Shown one piece after another: positions 41,623 to 49,893 of a stretch of 64,000 nucleotides of DNA. A program made the position numbers and the translations under genes. The notes beneath the pieces were generated by a model. That model made no database searches and had not been told where the DNA came from. It was given only the letters and a program-made list of their open reading frames with translations. The DNA comes from Devosia equisanguinis (GTDB taxonomy: Bacteria > Pseudomonadota > Alphaproteobacteria > Rhizobiales > Devosiaceae): contig NZ_UZWD01000034.1 in assembly GCF_900631955.1 (NCBI RefSeq), positions 1 to 64,000 on the forward strand. The letters run 5' to 3'. Positions within the stretch are counted from its first letter, which is position 1, and each line of letters starts with the position of its first letter.

Positions 41623-43164
41623 TCACCCCATCTCCTGCACGATCCGCAAAAACTCGGCATGGCCGAGGGCCTGATTGGCGGCGGCGCGGTATTCGCGGAC
41701 GAGGCCATCGAAGGTCTGCTGGGCAAAACGGCGCAGTTTCGGATCGGCCTCCATTTCCCGCCGCGCCAGGTTTTGGTCGAGCAGGCCCAACCCATTGAGC
41801 ACGGGATAATGCAGTTGGGTCTCGATATGCGGCAAGCCGCCGAGATAGTTGGGGAAGTGGTCATTGCGCGGCATTTCCCGCGACCAACGCGCCAGTCGCT
41901 CCCTGGTCTCGGGATGGATGCGGTTGGCGCGCACCTCGCGCCAGAACGGCGTGTCGTCGCGCTCGGTGACATAGTGCGTGTTGACGAAGGTGCGGAAGTC
42001 GTCGACCTGTCGGCCGACGCGGGCATTGTAATCGTCGCGGGCAGCAGGACTGATACGGTTGGGATGGTCCATGTAACGCTGCGCGAACAGCATCATCTGT
42101 ACGATAGTGCCGTGAATAGAGGTGGATTCGAGCGGTTCGAGGAAGCTCGAGGAGAGCCCGACGGCAACGCAATTGCCGATCCAGGCCTTTTCCAGCCGGC
42201 CGATCTGGAAGCGGATATCGCCGCGCACCTCGATCTCGTGGCCCAGCACGCGCTCGACTTCGTCCTTGGCCTGCTCGGGCGTCGAGAATTCGTCGGAATA
42301 GACATAGCCGCAGCCATAGCGGGTGCGCGTCGGGATCTGCCACATCCAGCCCGAGCTCTGCGCCCAGGCGCGGGTATAATTGGCCAATTCCTCGCCGCGC
42401 TTCACATCCACCCAGAACGGCAGCGCCCGGTTGACCGGCAATTCATGGGCATAGCTGACCCAGGGCGCCTCGAGCGCCTTGACGATGATCTGCTTGCGAA
42501 AGCCGGTGGCGTCGATGAAGAAATCGCCCTCGAGGCGTGCATTGTCGTCCAGCACCAATGCGGTGATATCGCCGGTTTCTCCATCCCGCTCGACGCCTGC
42601 CACCTGCGCATCGACCTTGTCGACGCCGTTGGATTTGGATGCGAAGAATTTGCCCACCAATGCCTGATCGAAATGGAAGGCGTAATGAAACGGCCCCAGC
42701 GGGATCAGCGAGCCATCGTGTTTCTGGGCATAGGGCGCTTTCTTCTGTTCGAGCAACGGCTGGAACAGGTGCATGTCCTGCACCGCCCGGCCCGCCGCCA
42801 CAGCATAGACGTTGAGGTAGTCACTGGGTGCGCCCGGCGGCGCCAGCACCACCTGGTGCGGATCATCGATGGGGCCGTAATAGGTAAACCCCTTGCGGCG
42901 CCAGTCTTCGTGGCGAATGCCCAGCTTAAAGCTGGCATCGGTCTTGCGGAAGAACTCGAACTCGTCGATGCCGAAATGTTTCAGCAGCACGCGAAAGGCC
43001 GCGGTGGTCGCCTCGCCAACGCCGACCGTGGGAATGCGCGAACTTTCGACCACGGAAATCCGGAAATTCAGCCCGCGCCGCCGCGCCTCGTCCTGAATGA
43101 TGAAGGCCGCGATCCACCCGGCCGTGCCGCCGCCGACGATGACAAAATGGGCTGGTTTATCCAT
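41623..43164 (-). CDS. Flavin-dependent tryptophan-halogenase family protein
   Basis: The 513-aa enzyme carries the full halogenase set: FAD motif VGGGTAGWIAA (residues 10-20), the catalytic Lys80 (DASFKLGIRHEDW, equivalent to Lys79 of PrnA/RebH), WMWQIP at 273-278 (W-x-W-x-I-P) and EPLESTSI near 343-350 with the expected acidic residue. It would need FADH2 from a flavin reductase, not seen nearby. Many such homologues in alphaproteobacteria lie near sugar-uptake genes and have no known substrate; Trp is not assured. It lies just upstream of ychF on the same strand, separated by 61 bp. Confidence 0.9.
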   Translation of the reverse strand: MDKPAHFVIVGGGTAGWIAAFIIQDEARRRGLNFRISVVESSRIPTVGVGEATTAAFRVLLKHFGIDEFEFFRKTDASFKLGIRHEDWRRKGFTYYGPIDDPHQVVLAPPGAPSDYLNVYAVAAGRAVQDMHLFQPLLEQKKAPYAQKHDGSLIPLGPFHYAFHFDQALVGKFFASKSNGVDKVDAQVAGVERDGETGDITALVLDDNARLEGDFFIDATGFRKQIIVKALEAPWVSYAHELPVNRALPFWVDVKRGEELANYTRAWAQSSGWMWQIPTRTRYGCGYVYSDEFSTPEQAKDEVERVLGHEIEVRGDIRFQIGRLEKAWIGNCVAVGLSSSFLEPLESTSIHGTIVQMMLFAQRYMDHPNRISPAARDDYNARVGRQVDDFRTFVNTHYVTERDDTPFWREVRANRIHPETRERLARWSREMPRNDHFPNYLGGLPHIETQLHYPVLNGLGLLDQNLARREMEADPKLRRFAQQTFDGLVREYRAAANQALGHAEFLRIVQEMG

Positions 43165-43284
43165 GCCGCGGTCCTCCCCGCAGTGAAGCTATGGGGCGGC
43201 GGGATGGGGGACAAGCAGGCTGGGCGTGCGGAAACGAGGTTTCTTAGGAAACCGGAGGAAAGACCGTGAAGGCCGGACGACGCC

Positions 43285-43575
43285 CTACCCGCCGCTGATT
43301 TCGTTCTGGTGACGAATGGACTGGACCACGATCAGATTCTCCAACGGGAGATACTCGTATAGAGCGACGTAGCCCCCATTCGAAAACGGAATGACGAGCT
43401 CGCGGCGCTTGGCGTCCAAAGGCCGCCCAATTTCCGGCGCTGTCTCGAGAGCGTCCAGATAAGACAATATAGTTTCGCCGGCGCGCGCCGCCGCCCTGAG
43501 ATTTTTGACTAGCAGAAACGCACGCAACCGCTGCAGATCCCGAAGTGCCTGATCAGTGTAGGCTAGGTGTGGCAC
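43285..43575 (-). CDS. ParE/RelE-type toxin of module 2
   Basis: The 96-aa protein reads LAYTDQALRDLQRLRAFLLVKNLRAAARAGETILSYLDAL, then PEIGRPLDAKRRELVIPFSNGGYVALYEYLPLENLIVVQSIRHQNE, the ParE pattern with the C-terminal Arg-His pair. It overlaps the antitoxin gene by 13 bp and is co-transcribed behind it on the minus strand. Independent of modules 1 and 3 in sequence. Confidence 0.87.
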   Translation of the reverse strand: MPHLAYTDQALRDLQRLRAFLLVKNLRAAARAGETILSYLDALETAPEIGRPLDAKRRELVIPFSNGGYVALYEYLPLENLIVVQSIRHQNEISGG

Positions 43576-43835
43576 TGCGGCGGCTCTAGCTCGTCATCGC
43601 TTCCCCAGCTTTTGAGCCAATGAGCAACCTCTGCATGGGTGACGTGAAGACCGGTTTCGCGATAATGTTCCATTGCTGCATCAGCATCAGCAATGAAGCT
43701 GGCACGCGCCTCCTCGCGCTCCACATAACCCCGGATGGCTTCGCGCATGATCCAGTGCGCCGAACGCTGCTTGCTCTCGGCCAGCGCCTGGATGCGCTCG
43801 CGCATATCGTCGTCAAGTTTGACAGAAACGGCCAT
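43563..43835 (-). CDS. RHH-type (CopG) antitoxin of module 2
   Basis: The 90-aa protein begins AVSVKLDDDMRERIQALAESKQRSAHWIMREAIRGYV, a ribbon-helix-helix domain, followed by an acidic tail with HVTHAEVAHWLKSWGSDDE that is typical of ParD-type partners in Rhizobiales. Start ATG 43835; the long in-frame upstream part is not coding-like. It precedes the ParE-type toxin gene. Confidence 0.87.
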   Translation of the reverse strand: MAVSVKLDDDMRERIQALAESKQRSAHWIMREAIRGYVEREEARASFIADADAAMEHYRETGLHVTHAEVAHWLKSWGSDDELEPPQCHT

Positions 43836-43905
43836 GGCGACCTCCGGTATTACCTTTTGATACCCTAGTGTTTCCTGGCCACCGCGTCCAATCAAACTAC
43901 AGGCA

Positions 43906-44199
43906 CTATGCCGCGCGCGGCGAGACCTGATCGGCAATCGTGGCGCCGAGCGTGCTGCGGGCAAGCTCCAACTCATAAGCAGCCTGCATATTGACCCAGA
44001 ATTCGGCACTCGTCCCGAAATAGCGCGCCAGCCGCAAAGCCGTGTCGGGCGAAATTGCGCGTTTGCCGTGTACGATTTCACCAATGCGCACCTGAGTAAC
44101 CCCCAAGGCTTTCGCCAGGGCGTAGCGGGTCAACCCCATGGGCCTCATGAAATCCTCCAGCAGTACTTCTCCGGGATGAATTGGATTAAAGTCAGCCAT
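43906..44199 (-). CDS. higA: HigA-family antitoxin (module 3)
   Basis: The 97-aa protein has the HigA signature PIHPGEVLLEDFMRPMGLTRYALAKALGVTQVRIGEIVHGKRAISPDTALRLARYFGTSAEFWVNMQ, an HTH_3 domain of the XRE type. It lies 7 bp after higB, the toxin-first order typical of higBA. It represses the operon and neutralises HigB. Confidence 0.94.
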   Translation of the reverse strand: MADFNPIHPGEVLLEDFMRPMGLTRYALAKALGVTQVRIGEIVHGKRAISPDTALRLARYFGTSAEFWVNMQAAYELELARSTLGATIADQVSPRAA

Positions 44200-44206
44200 T
44201 CGAACC

Positions 44207-44488
44207 TCAATGATAGTCGACCAGTTCGACATCGACGGCATTGCCATCTCGCCACAAAAAACACACGCGCCACTGATCATTGACACGGACGCTATGCTGA
44301 CCGCGGCGGTTACCCGCCAGGGCCTCCAACCTGTTTCCCGGCGGCACACGCAAATCATCCAGCGACACGGCGGCATTGATCTGCATGAGCTTGCGATATG
44401 CAACTCTCATGACATCATTGGGCACGCCCTTGCGAAAGCGACGTTCCCAACAGGACCGAGCAGCGTCATTGCCGAACGTCTGGATCAT
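44207..44488 (-). CDS. higB: HigB-type mRNA-interferase toxin (module 3)
   Basis: The 93-aa protein begins MIQTFGNDAARSCWE, then RKLMQINAAVSLDDLRVPPGNRLEALAGNRRGQHSVRVNDQWRVCFLWRDGNAVDVELVDYH, a complete HigB/RelE-like toxin that cleaves translated mRNA. Start at the third of the early Met codons (ATG 44488). It is the third toxin-antitoxin module within five kilobases. Confidence 0.93.
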   Translation of the reverse strand: MIQTFGNDAARSCWERRFRKGVPNDVMRVAYRKLMQINAAVSLDDLRVPPGNRLEALAGNRRGQHSVRVNDQWRVCFLWRDGNAVDVELVDYH

Positions 44489-44550
44489 GAAAAACAATAC
44501 CGCCTCGCGAAAGCAATCGCAAGGCGGTACTAAAAGCTAGCAATGCGAGG

Positions 44551-46005
44551 TCAGCTATGGGCGCTGCCCAGTTCGCGGAGTTCTTCGACCGAGCGGACGC
44601 GCTTGCGGGCGGCGCCGTCCCAGTCGCGGGTCTTGACCGTGGACTTGGCAACGCGCTCCCTGGCCGCAGGCACGGCGTCGGCGAATTGCGGCAGCCACTC
44701 GGCCTGCGCCACCACCATTTCATCGACCATGGCCCAGACTTCGTCGGGCGTGCAGATGGCGCCGACCAGCGGATCGTGCAGCACGGCCAGCTTGAGCGTC
44801 TCGATATCGCCCGTCATGGCGGCCTCAACCGACAGACGCTGCACCGAAACCGACACCGAGCAGGTGGCGGCGCAGGCGGTCGGCAGGGTGATGCCCTCGA
44901 TCATGTTGATGCCGAAGCGGTCGACATAGCCGGGGCTCTCGATGATGGCGTCGTCAGGCAGATTGGTGATGATACCGTTGTTGCGGCGATTGAAGTGGCC
45001 GCGATAGGGGCGGCCGGTTTCGATGGCCTCGATGATGTAGCTGGCATGCTCGCTGGTGCGCTTGTATTCGCTCAGCGGCTTAGCGGCTTCCTGCTTGAAC
45101 ACCGGGAAATCGGTCTCGAACCAGTTGCGGCGCTCGGTGGAGTAGCGGAGATAGCCGCCGGTTTCGCCATGGATCCAGTGGCTCATATCGATCCAGCGAT
45201 TGATCTCGTCCGGACGCTTACGATACCAGGGCAGGTATTCGGAAAGGTGGCCATTGCTCTCGGTGGAATAGACGCCGAAGCGCTTGAGCACGTCGATGCG
45301 CACCTTCTCGGTCTTGGAATAGACCGGATGCGCCTCGAAGCCGGCGATCAGCTCGTCCTTTTCGATCTTCCGGCCCTTGGCGCGGATATCGATATACCAG
45401 GTCTGGTGATTGATGCCCGAGCAGACATAGTCGAGCTCGTCATCGGTGACACCAAGCACCTCGGCAATCTGATGCGCGCCGTGCTGCACGCCGTGGCAGA
45501 GACCGACGACATTGACGCCGCCATAGAGATCGGCAGCCCAGGTGTTCATCGCCATGGGATTGGCATAGTTGAGGAACAGCGCGCCAGGCTCGGCGACCTC
45601 GCGAATATCCTTGCAGAAGTCGAGAATGACCGGAATGTTGCGCTGGCCATAGAGAATGCCGCCGGCGCAGATGGTGTCGCCCACGCACTGGTCGACGCCA
45701 TATTTGAGCGGGATTGAAATGTCGGTCGCGAAAGCCTCGAGGCCGCCGACGCGGACGCAGCTCATGATATAGCGGGCGCCGGTGAGGGCGGCGCGGCGAT
45801 CAGTGGTGGCGGTGACTTTGGCCGGCAGCTTGTTGACCGAGACGATGGTCTCGATGATCTGCTTCACCATGTCCAGATTGTGCGGGTTGATATCGGTGAG
45901 CGCGAATTCACACCCGGCGAATTCAGGAACTTTCAAGAGGTCGGAAATCAGGGTCTTGGTGAACCCCACCGATCCCGCGCCGATGACTGTGACCTTGAAC
46001 GACAT
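44551..46005 (-). CDS. Second GH4 alpha-galactosidase/alpha-glucosidase
   Basis: The 484-aa GH4 enzyme has the N-terminal Rossmann motif VTVIGAGSVGFTKTLISDLL and metal ligands Cys170-His171 (LCHGVQ) and Asn199-His200 (GINHQTWY). It is only a distant paralogue of the GH4 enzyme at 30916; two GH4 genes (agaL1 and agaL2) also accompany the agp system of Sinorhizobium. It is divergent from an AraC gene. The substrate may differ from that of the first enzyme. Confidence 0.9.
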   Translation of the reverse strand: MSFKVTVIGAGSVGFTKTLISDLLKVPEFAGCEFALTDINPHNLDMVKQIIETIVSVNKLPAKVTATTDRRAALTGARYIMSCVRVGGLEAFATDISIPLKYGVDQCVGDTICAGGILYGQRNIPVILDFCKDIREVAEPGALFLNYANPMAMNTWAADLYGGVNVVGLCHGVQHGAHQIAEVLGVTDDELDYVCSGINHQTWYIDIRAKGRKIEKDELIAGFEAHPVYSKTEKVRIDVLKRFGVYSTESNGHLSEYLPWYRKRPDEINRWIDMSHWIHGETGGYLRYSTERRNWFETDFPVFKQEAAKPLSEYKRTSEHASYIIEAIETGRPYRGHFNRRNNGIITNLPDDAIIESPGYVDRFGINMIEGITLPTACAATCSVSVSVQRLSVEAAMTGDIETLKLAVLHDPLVGAICTPDEVWAMVDEMVVAQAEWLPQFADAVPAARERVAKSTVKTRDWDGAARKRVRSVEELRELGSAHS

Positions 46006-46106
46006 GCAAACCTCCCATGGTGCCGCGCACCCTGACTTCTGTCGCTATTGCTAGCGTCAACGCGGCGGACGGTGTAGAGAAAGCTTGTGCGAACCCGGGT
46101 AATTTT

Positions 46107-46973
46107 GTGCTCAAACATCTTCTCGATCACGGTCATGACCTGCGCCGCGTGGAGCTGCCGCGCAGCGTCGCGCCGCTGCATTGCATGGCCGTCAGCGCCG
46201 GCTATGAGCAGCGCATGAACGAGGTCTATTCCTGGGACGGGCTGGCCCGCGGCACCGCGCCTTTCCTCGTGATCCAGCACACCACGGTGGGCGAAGGACG
46301 GCTTGATTATGCCGGCACCCAATTCCGCCTGACGCCGGGCGACACCATGCTGGTGACCATGCCGCACGCCCACCGCTATTGGCTCGATCGGGGCGGGCAT
46401 TGGGAGTATTTCTGGCTGCTGCTCAATGGCCGCGAAGCCCTGCGCCTGGCGCGGGAAATACTCGACGGCGCCGGGCCGGTGCTCAAACCCTCGCCCGCGC
46501 TGATCGACCGCCTGGCCGGCGCCTGTCTCGATATTCTCACTTTGTCAGACCCGACGCCGGGCGCCGCTTCGTCCGCCGCTTATGCCGCCATGTCGGCGCT
46601 GCACGACGCCGCCTTTGCGGCGCGGCCCCTGCCCGAGCGGGAACTGTCGGCGGCAATTGCAAGAGTCACCGCCTATATCGACGCCAATCTGTCAGCGCCG
46701 CTGCAGGTCGAGCGCCTTGCATCGCTGGCCGAAATGTCGCGCGCGCATTTCGTGCGGCGCTTCTCGGCGGCCACCGGGATATCGCCATCGGACTATGTGC
46801 AGGCCCGGCGGCTGGACCGCATCGAGCGCCTGCTGCTGGCAACGGAAATGACGGTGACCGAGATTGCGCGCGCCACGGGCTTTGCCGATGGCAATTATCT
46901 GGCTAAAGCCTTTCGACGCGCGCGCGGGCTGTCGCCGCTGCAGTTTCGCGCCACCCGCCAGGAAGCAGGCTAG
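46107..46973 (+). CDS. AraC-family transcriptional regulator (cupin sensor)
   Basis: The protein is 288 aa if GTG 46107 is used; the frame is open from 46017, so the start is uncertain. It has an N-terminal cupin domain (TTVGEGRLDYAGTQFRLTPGDTMLVTMPHAHRYWLDRGGHWEYFWLLLNG) and a C-terminal AraC helix-turn-helix pair (LQVERLASLAEMSRAHFVRRFSAATGISPSDYVQARRLDRIERLL, VTEIARATGFADGNYLAKAFRRARGLSPLQFR). It is divergent from the second GH4 gene and probably controls it. Confidence 0.87.
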   Translation: MLKHLLDHGHDLRRVELPRSVAPLHCMAVSAGYEQRMNEVYSWDGLARGTAPFLVIQHTTVGEGRLDYAGTQFRLTPGDTMLVTMPHAHRYWLDRGGHWEYFWLLLNGREALRLAREILDGAGPVLKPSPALIDRLAGACLDILTLSDPTPGAASSAAYAAMSALHDAAFAARPLPERELSAAIARVTAYIDANLSAPLQVERLASLAEMSRAHFVRRFSAATGISPSDYVQARRLDRIERLLLATEMTVTEIARATGFADGNYLAKAFRRARGLSPLQFRATRQEAG

Positions 46974-47031
46974 CGACTTGCCCTGCGCGGGCCAGCATGG
47001 CAAAACCACGGTTGACGTATAGGGCAAGACA

Positions 47032-47505
47032 ATGACCAATGCTGTAACCAAAGATCGCCGCCATTTCGAAGACCTCGCCATTGGCGAAGTGATCACCCTT
47101 GGCCGCACCACGGTTACCAAGGACATGATCGTCACCTTCGCGCGCGAATTCGACCCCCTGCCCTTTCACCTCGACGAGGCGGCGGCTAAGGCGAGCCTGT
47201 TGGGCGGTTTGGCCTCGAGCGGCTGGCAGACGGGCGGGCTCAGCCTGCGTATGCTGGTCGACAGCTTTCTGTCCAGGATCGCGTCCTGCGGCGGGCTGGG
47301 ATTTACCGACCTCAAATGGAAAAAACCGGTCATGGTGGGCGACACCATTGGCGGCACGGTCACCATCGTTGATCTCCGGCGGTCGGGCAGTCAGCCACAA
47401 TGGGGCATTGTCACGCTCGACTTCGACATCCGCAACCAGAAGAACGAGCCGGTGATGACCATGCGCCTCGCCAATCTGGTCGAATGCCGGGAGATCGCCG
47501 CATGA
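47032..47505 (+). CDS. MaoC-family dehydratase/hydratase
   Basis: The 157-aa hot-dog protein carries DRRHFEDLAIGEVITLGRTTVTKDMIVTFAREFDPLPFHLDEAAAKASLLGGLASSGWQTGGLSLR, with the hydratase motif Asp...Pro-x-His (FDPLPFHLD). Such enzymes hydrate 2-enoyl-CoAs. Its stop overlaps the start of the next, homologous gene by four bases (ATGA). In Rhizobiales this pair usually lies near ychF. Confidence 0.9.
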   Translation: MTNAVTKDRRHFEDLAIGEVITLGRTTVTKDMIVTFAREFDPLPFHLDEAAAKASLLGGLASSGWQTGGLSLRMLVDSFLSRIASCGGLGFTDLKWKKPVMVGDTIGGTVTIVDLRRSGSQPQWGIVTLDFDIRNQKNEPVMTMRLANLVECREIAA

Positions 47506-48059
47506 CCCGCTGGTTCGAGGATATCGTCATCGATGAAGAGTTTGCGCTGGGCGACCATACATTCACCCAGGACGAAATCATCCGCTTCGCCACCCAATAT
47601 GATCCGCAGTATTTCCACATCGACCCCGAGCTGGCCAAGGAGAGCCATTTCGGCGGGTTGATCGCCAGCGGCTGGCACACGGTGAGCATCGGGCATCGCA
47701 AGATGGTGGACGCACTCGACGCCGAAGCCGAGCGGCTGCGGGCCGAGGGGCGCTCGCCGGGCGTCTCGGGGCCCTCCCCCGGCGTCAATTCGATGGAATT
47801 CAAGGCGCCGGTTCGGCCGGGAGACACGGTCAGCTACCAGCTGGTGGTGACGAGCAAGCGGCCATCCAATTCGCTGCCGGGCTGGGGACTGCTGATCAAT
47901 CGCCTGACGGCAGTGAACCAGCGCGACGAACTGGTCTACCAGGCCGAGATTGTCGGCTTCTCCAAGCTGCGCGACTATCGCATGCCGCTGGGACTGCGGC
48001 TGATGTTGCTGCTGGCCAAGGTGCCTGGAATGGCGCGCATATTGCAGCGAGGCTCTTGA
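47502..48059 (+). CDS. MaoC-family dehydratase/hydratase, second copy
   Basis: The 185-aa hot-dog protein reads WFEDIVIDEEFALGDHTFTQDEIIRFATQYDPQYFHIDPELAKESHFGGLIASGWHT, with the Asp...Pro-x-x-His motif, then GVNSMEFKAPVRPGDTVSYQL. It is homologous to the preceding gene and probably forms a heterodimer or pair with it. The C-terminus is hydrophobic (PLGLRLMLLLAKVPGMARIL). Start ATG 47502. Confidence 0.9.
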   Translation: MTRWFEDIVIDEEFALGDHTFTQDEIIRFATQYDPQYFHIDPELAKESHFGGLIASGWHTVSIGHRKMVDALDAEAERLRAEGRSPGVSGPSPGVNSMEFKAPVRPGDTVSYQLVVTSKRPSNSLPGWGLLINRLTAVNQRDELVYQAEIVGFSKLRDYRMPLGLRLMLLLAKVPGMARILQRGS

Positions 48060-48090
48060 AAGCCCGGGGCCGCATCGGCACTCTGCATCC

Positions 48091-48435
48091 ATGCGCCGAT
48101 TCGCCCTTTGCCTTGCCATCACCGCCCTCTCCGCTGCGCCTGCTCTGGCCCAGACCTACCAAGGCAATTGGAGCTGTCGCGACGCGACCACCAATCGCGC
48201 CGGCATCCTGACCATCTATGGCAATGTCTATGGCTGGGCCTCACGCACCGTCGGCGATCCCAATTCCGGCACCGGCACGCTGACCCCCTACCAGGATGGC
48301 GTCGGCCTCAATGATGGCAATCTGCGCGCCAATGCCGGTATCCAGGCCGGCCGCACCGTCAGCGACCCCACCTATGGCGTCGCCCTGCAGCTGGAAACCG
48401 CGCAGGCCATCGTCATGCTCTGCACGCCGCGCTAA
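48091..48435 (+). CDS. Secreted hypothetical protein, 114 aa
   Basis: A signal peptide (RRFALCLAITALSAAPALAQ) precedes a small domain with one Cys near the mature N-terminus (YQGNWSCRDATTNRAGILTIYG) and one at the end (VMLCTPR), a likely disulfide. The Gly/Asn-rich beta pattern suggests a compact lipocalin-like barrel, but I do not recognise the family. Confidence 0.65.
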   Translation: MRRFALCLAITALSAAPALAQTYQGNWSCRDATTNRAGILTIYGNVYGWASRTVGDPNSGTGTLTPYQDGVGLNDGNLRANAGIQAGRTVSDPTYGVALQLETAQAIVMLCTPR

Positions 48436-48818
48436 ATCGCTTCAGGTTCTGATTGATGCGGCCTTGGCGGCCCATTGAGCGCTCTGCACACCCCCACCCA
48501 GCCTCCCCCTGAAGGAGGGGGAGGAGCCGCATCGCGTACTGAGCCAGATATTGCCAAAAAACAGCCTTGGGACAGGATGAGCGATCTGCTGATGACCCAT
48601 GCTGACGTCAAATCTTGTTGTGCGCCAGTATTTTGGCCCGAACGTCCTGGCCAGATCGGCGCATTGGCAGTAGGCGGAAACCGCTTCGCACAGCGAGGGG
48701 GCTTGAAACTTTCGGCGATTTCGCGCATTTTCATCTCGTAACGCCGGGCCCCTCTGGTCATGGATTCTCCATGGCGATGTCGGAGTTACTCCACCTATTA
48801 CATGGAGAAGGTCCGGCG
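48436..48818. other. Intergenic region with GC-rich palindrome, upstream of the terC-like gene
   Basis: At 48488-48525 lies one arm of the CCCCCACCCAGCCTCCCCCTG/AAGGAGGGGGAGG palindrome family. Upstream of it is TTCAGGTTCTGATTGATG (48441-48458), a motif that also occurs near 51041 and 51551. The rest has no reading frame of note. I looked for a manganese (yybP-ykoY) riboswitch, common upstream of terC/alx genes, and could not find its conserved sequence. Confidence 0.45.
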
Positions 48819-49838
48819 ATGGAATCGCTACTTGCCGCCCTATCGGGCGATTTTCTCGGTACCCCCGTCTATTTCTGGGTCGCGTTCATCGCGATCGTTA
48901 TCGGCCTGCTTGTTTTCGACCTCGGCGTGCTGCATCGCGATGAGCACGAGATCGAAGCCAAGGAGAGCCTGCTGCTCTATGGCTTCTACGTCACCATTGC
49001 CCTGTTGTTCGGCGTCTGGGTCTGGTTCCAGCGTGGCGCGCAGGCCGGTCTCGAGTTTTATACCGGCTATCTGATCGAGCAATCATTGGCGATGGACAAC
49101 ATGTTCGTCATCGCCACCATTTTCGGTTTCCTCGGTATTCCAAGGCTTTACCAGCACCGCGTGCTGTTCTGGGGCATTCTGGGCGTGATCCTGTTCCGCG
49201 CTGTGCTCATCGGCGTCGGTGCAGCCCTGGTGCATCAGTTCGACTGGATCCTCTTCATCTTCGGCGCCTTCCTGGTGTTCACCGGCATCAAGATGTTCAG
49301 CCACCAGGACGAGGAGCCGGATCTCGAAAAGAACGGCATCTTCAAGTTCCTGCGCAAGCGGTTCCGCATCACCGATGCGCTGCGCGGCCGCAATTTCATG
49401 GTGCGCGAGCCCGACAAGAAGACCGGCAAACTGGTGCTGTGGCTGACCCCGCTCGGCGTGGCGCTGATCATGGTCGAGATCGTCGACCTGATCTTTGCCG
49501 TCGACTCCGTGCCGGCGGTGTTCGCGGTCACCCAGGACACTTTCATCGTCTATACCTCGAACATCTTCGCTATCCTGGGCCTGCGCGCGCTCTATTTCGC
49601 CCTCGCAGCGGCCATGAACCGCTTCCGCTACCTGCAGGTATCTCTGGCGGTGATCTTGGTGCTCATCGGCATCAAGATTTTCCTAGTGCCGCTCGACATC
49701 AAGATCGACACCATGCTGTCGCTGGGCGTGACCATCGGCATCCTGGCCGCCGGCGTGCTCTACTCGCTGTGGAAGACCCGCAACGAGCCCAATATCAGCG
49801 CCGAGGACGAGCCCAAGACCGGCCAGCTCGAGCCCTGA
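48819..49838 (+). CDS. TerC-family membrane protein (Alx-like)
   Basis: The 339-aa protein has about nine hydrophobic helices and the TerC motifs VFDLGVLHRDEHEI, the metal-site region SLAMDNMFVIATIFGFL, FDWILFIFGAFLVFTGIKM and VEIVDLIFAVDSVPAVFAVTQDTFIVYTSNIFAILGLRALYFAL. Members such as Alx export Mn2+. Start ATG 48819 is set by GGAGAAGG at good spacing; an in-frame ATG at 48771-48777 is an alternative. No tellurite genes are nearby. Confidence 0.9.
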   Translation: MESLLAALSGDFLGTPVYFWVAFIAIVIGLLVFDLGVLHRDEHEIEAKESLLLYGFYVTIALLFGVWVWFQRGAQAGLEFYTGYLIEQSLAMDNMFVIATIFGFLGIPRLYQHRVLFWGILGVILFRAVLIGVGAALVHQFDWILFIFGAFLVFTGIKMFSHQDEEPDLEKNGIFKFLRKRFRITDALRGRNFMVREPDKKTGKLVLWLTPLGVALIMVEIVDLIFAVDSVPAVFAVTQDTFIVYTSNIFAILGLRALYFALAAAMNRFRYLQVSLAVILVLIGIKIFLVPLDIKIDTMLSLGVTIGILAAGVLYSLWKTRNEPNISAEDEPKTGQLEP

Positions 49839-49868
49839 TCGGCTCGACGACAAGGCTGATCACAATAG

Positions 49869-49893
49869 GGGGCCGGCGGTTGACGCCGGCCCC
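49869..49893 (+). terminator. GC-rich hairpin after the terC-like gene
   Basis: GGGGCCGGCG (49869-49878) pairs perfectly with CGCCGGCCCC (49884-49893) around GTTGA, followed by TTGG. It lies 31 bp after the stop codon. The T-run is weak. Confidence 0.6.

Noticed and set aside
48526..48818. Manganese (yybP-ykoY) riboswitch upstream of the terC-like gene
   Set aside because: Expected for some terC/alx genes, but I could not find the conserved paired sequences in this gap. A covariance-model search would settle it.
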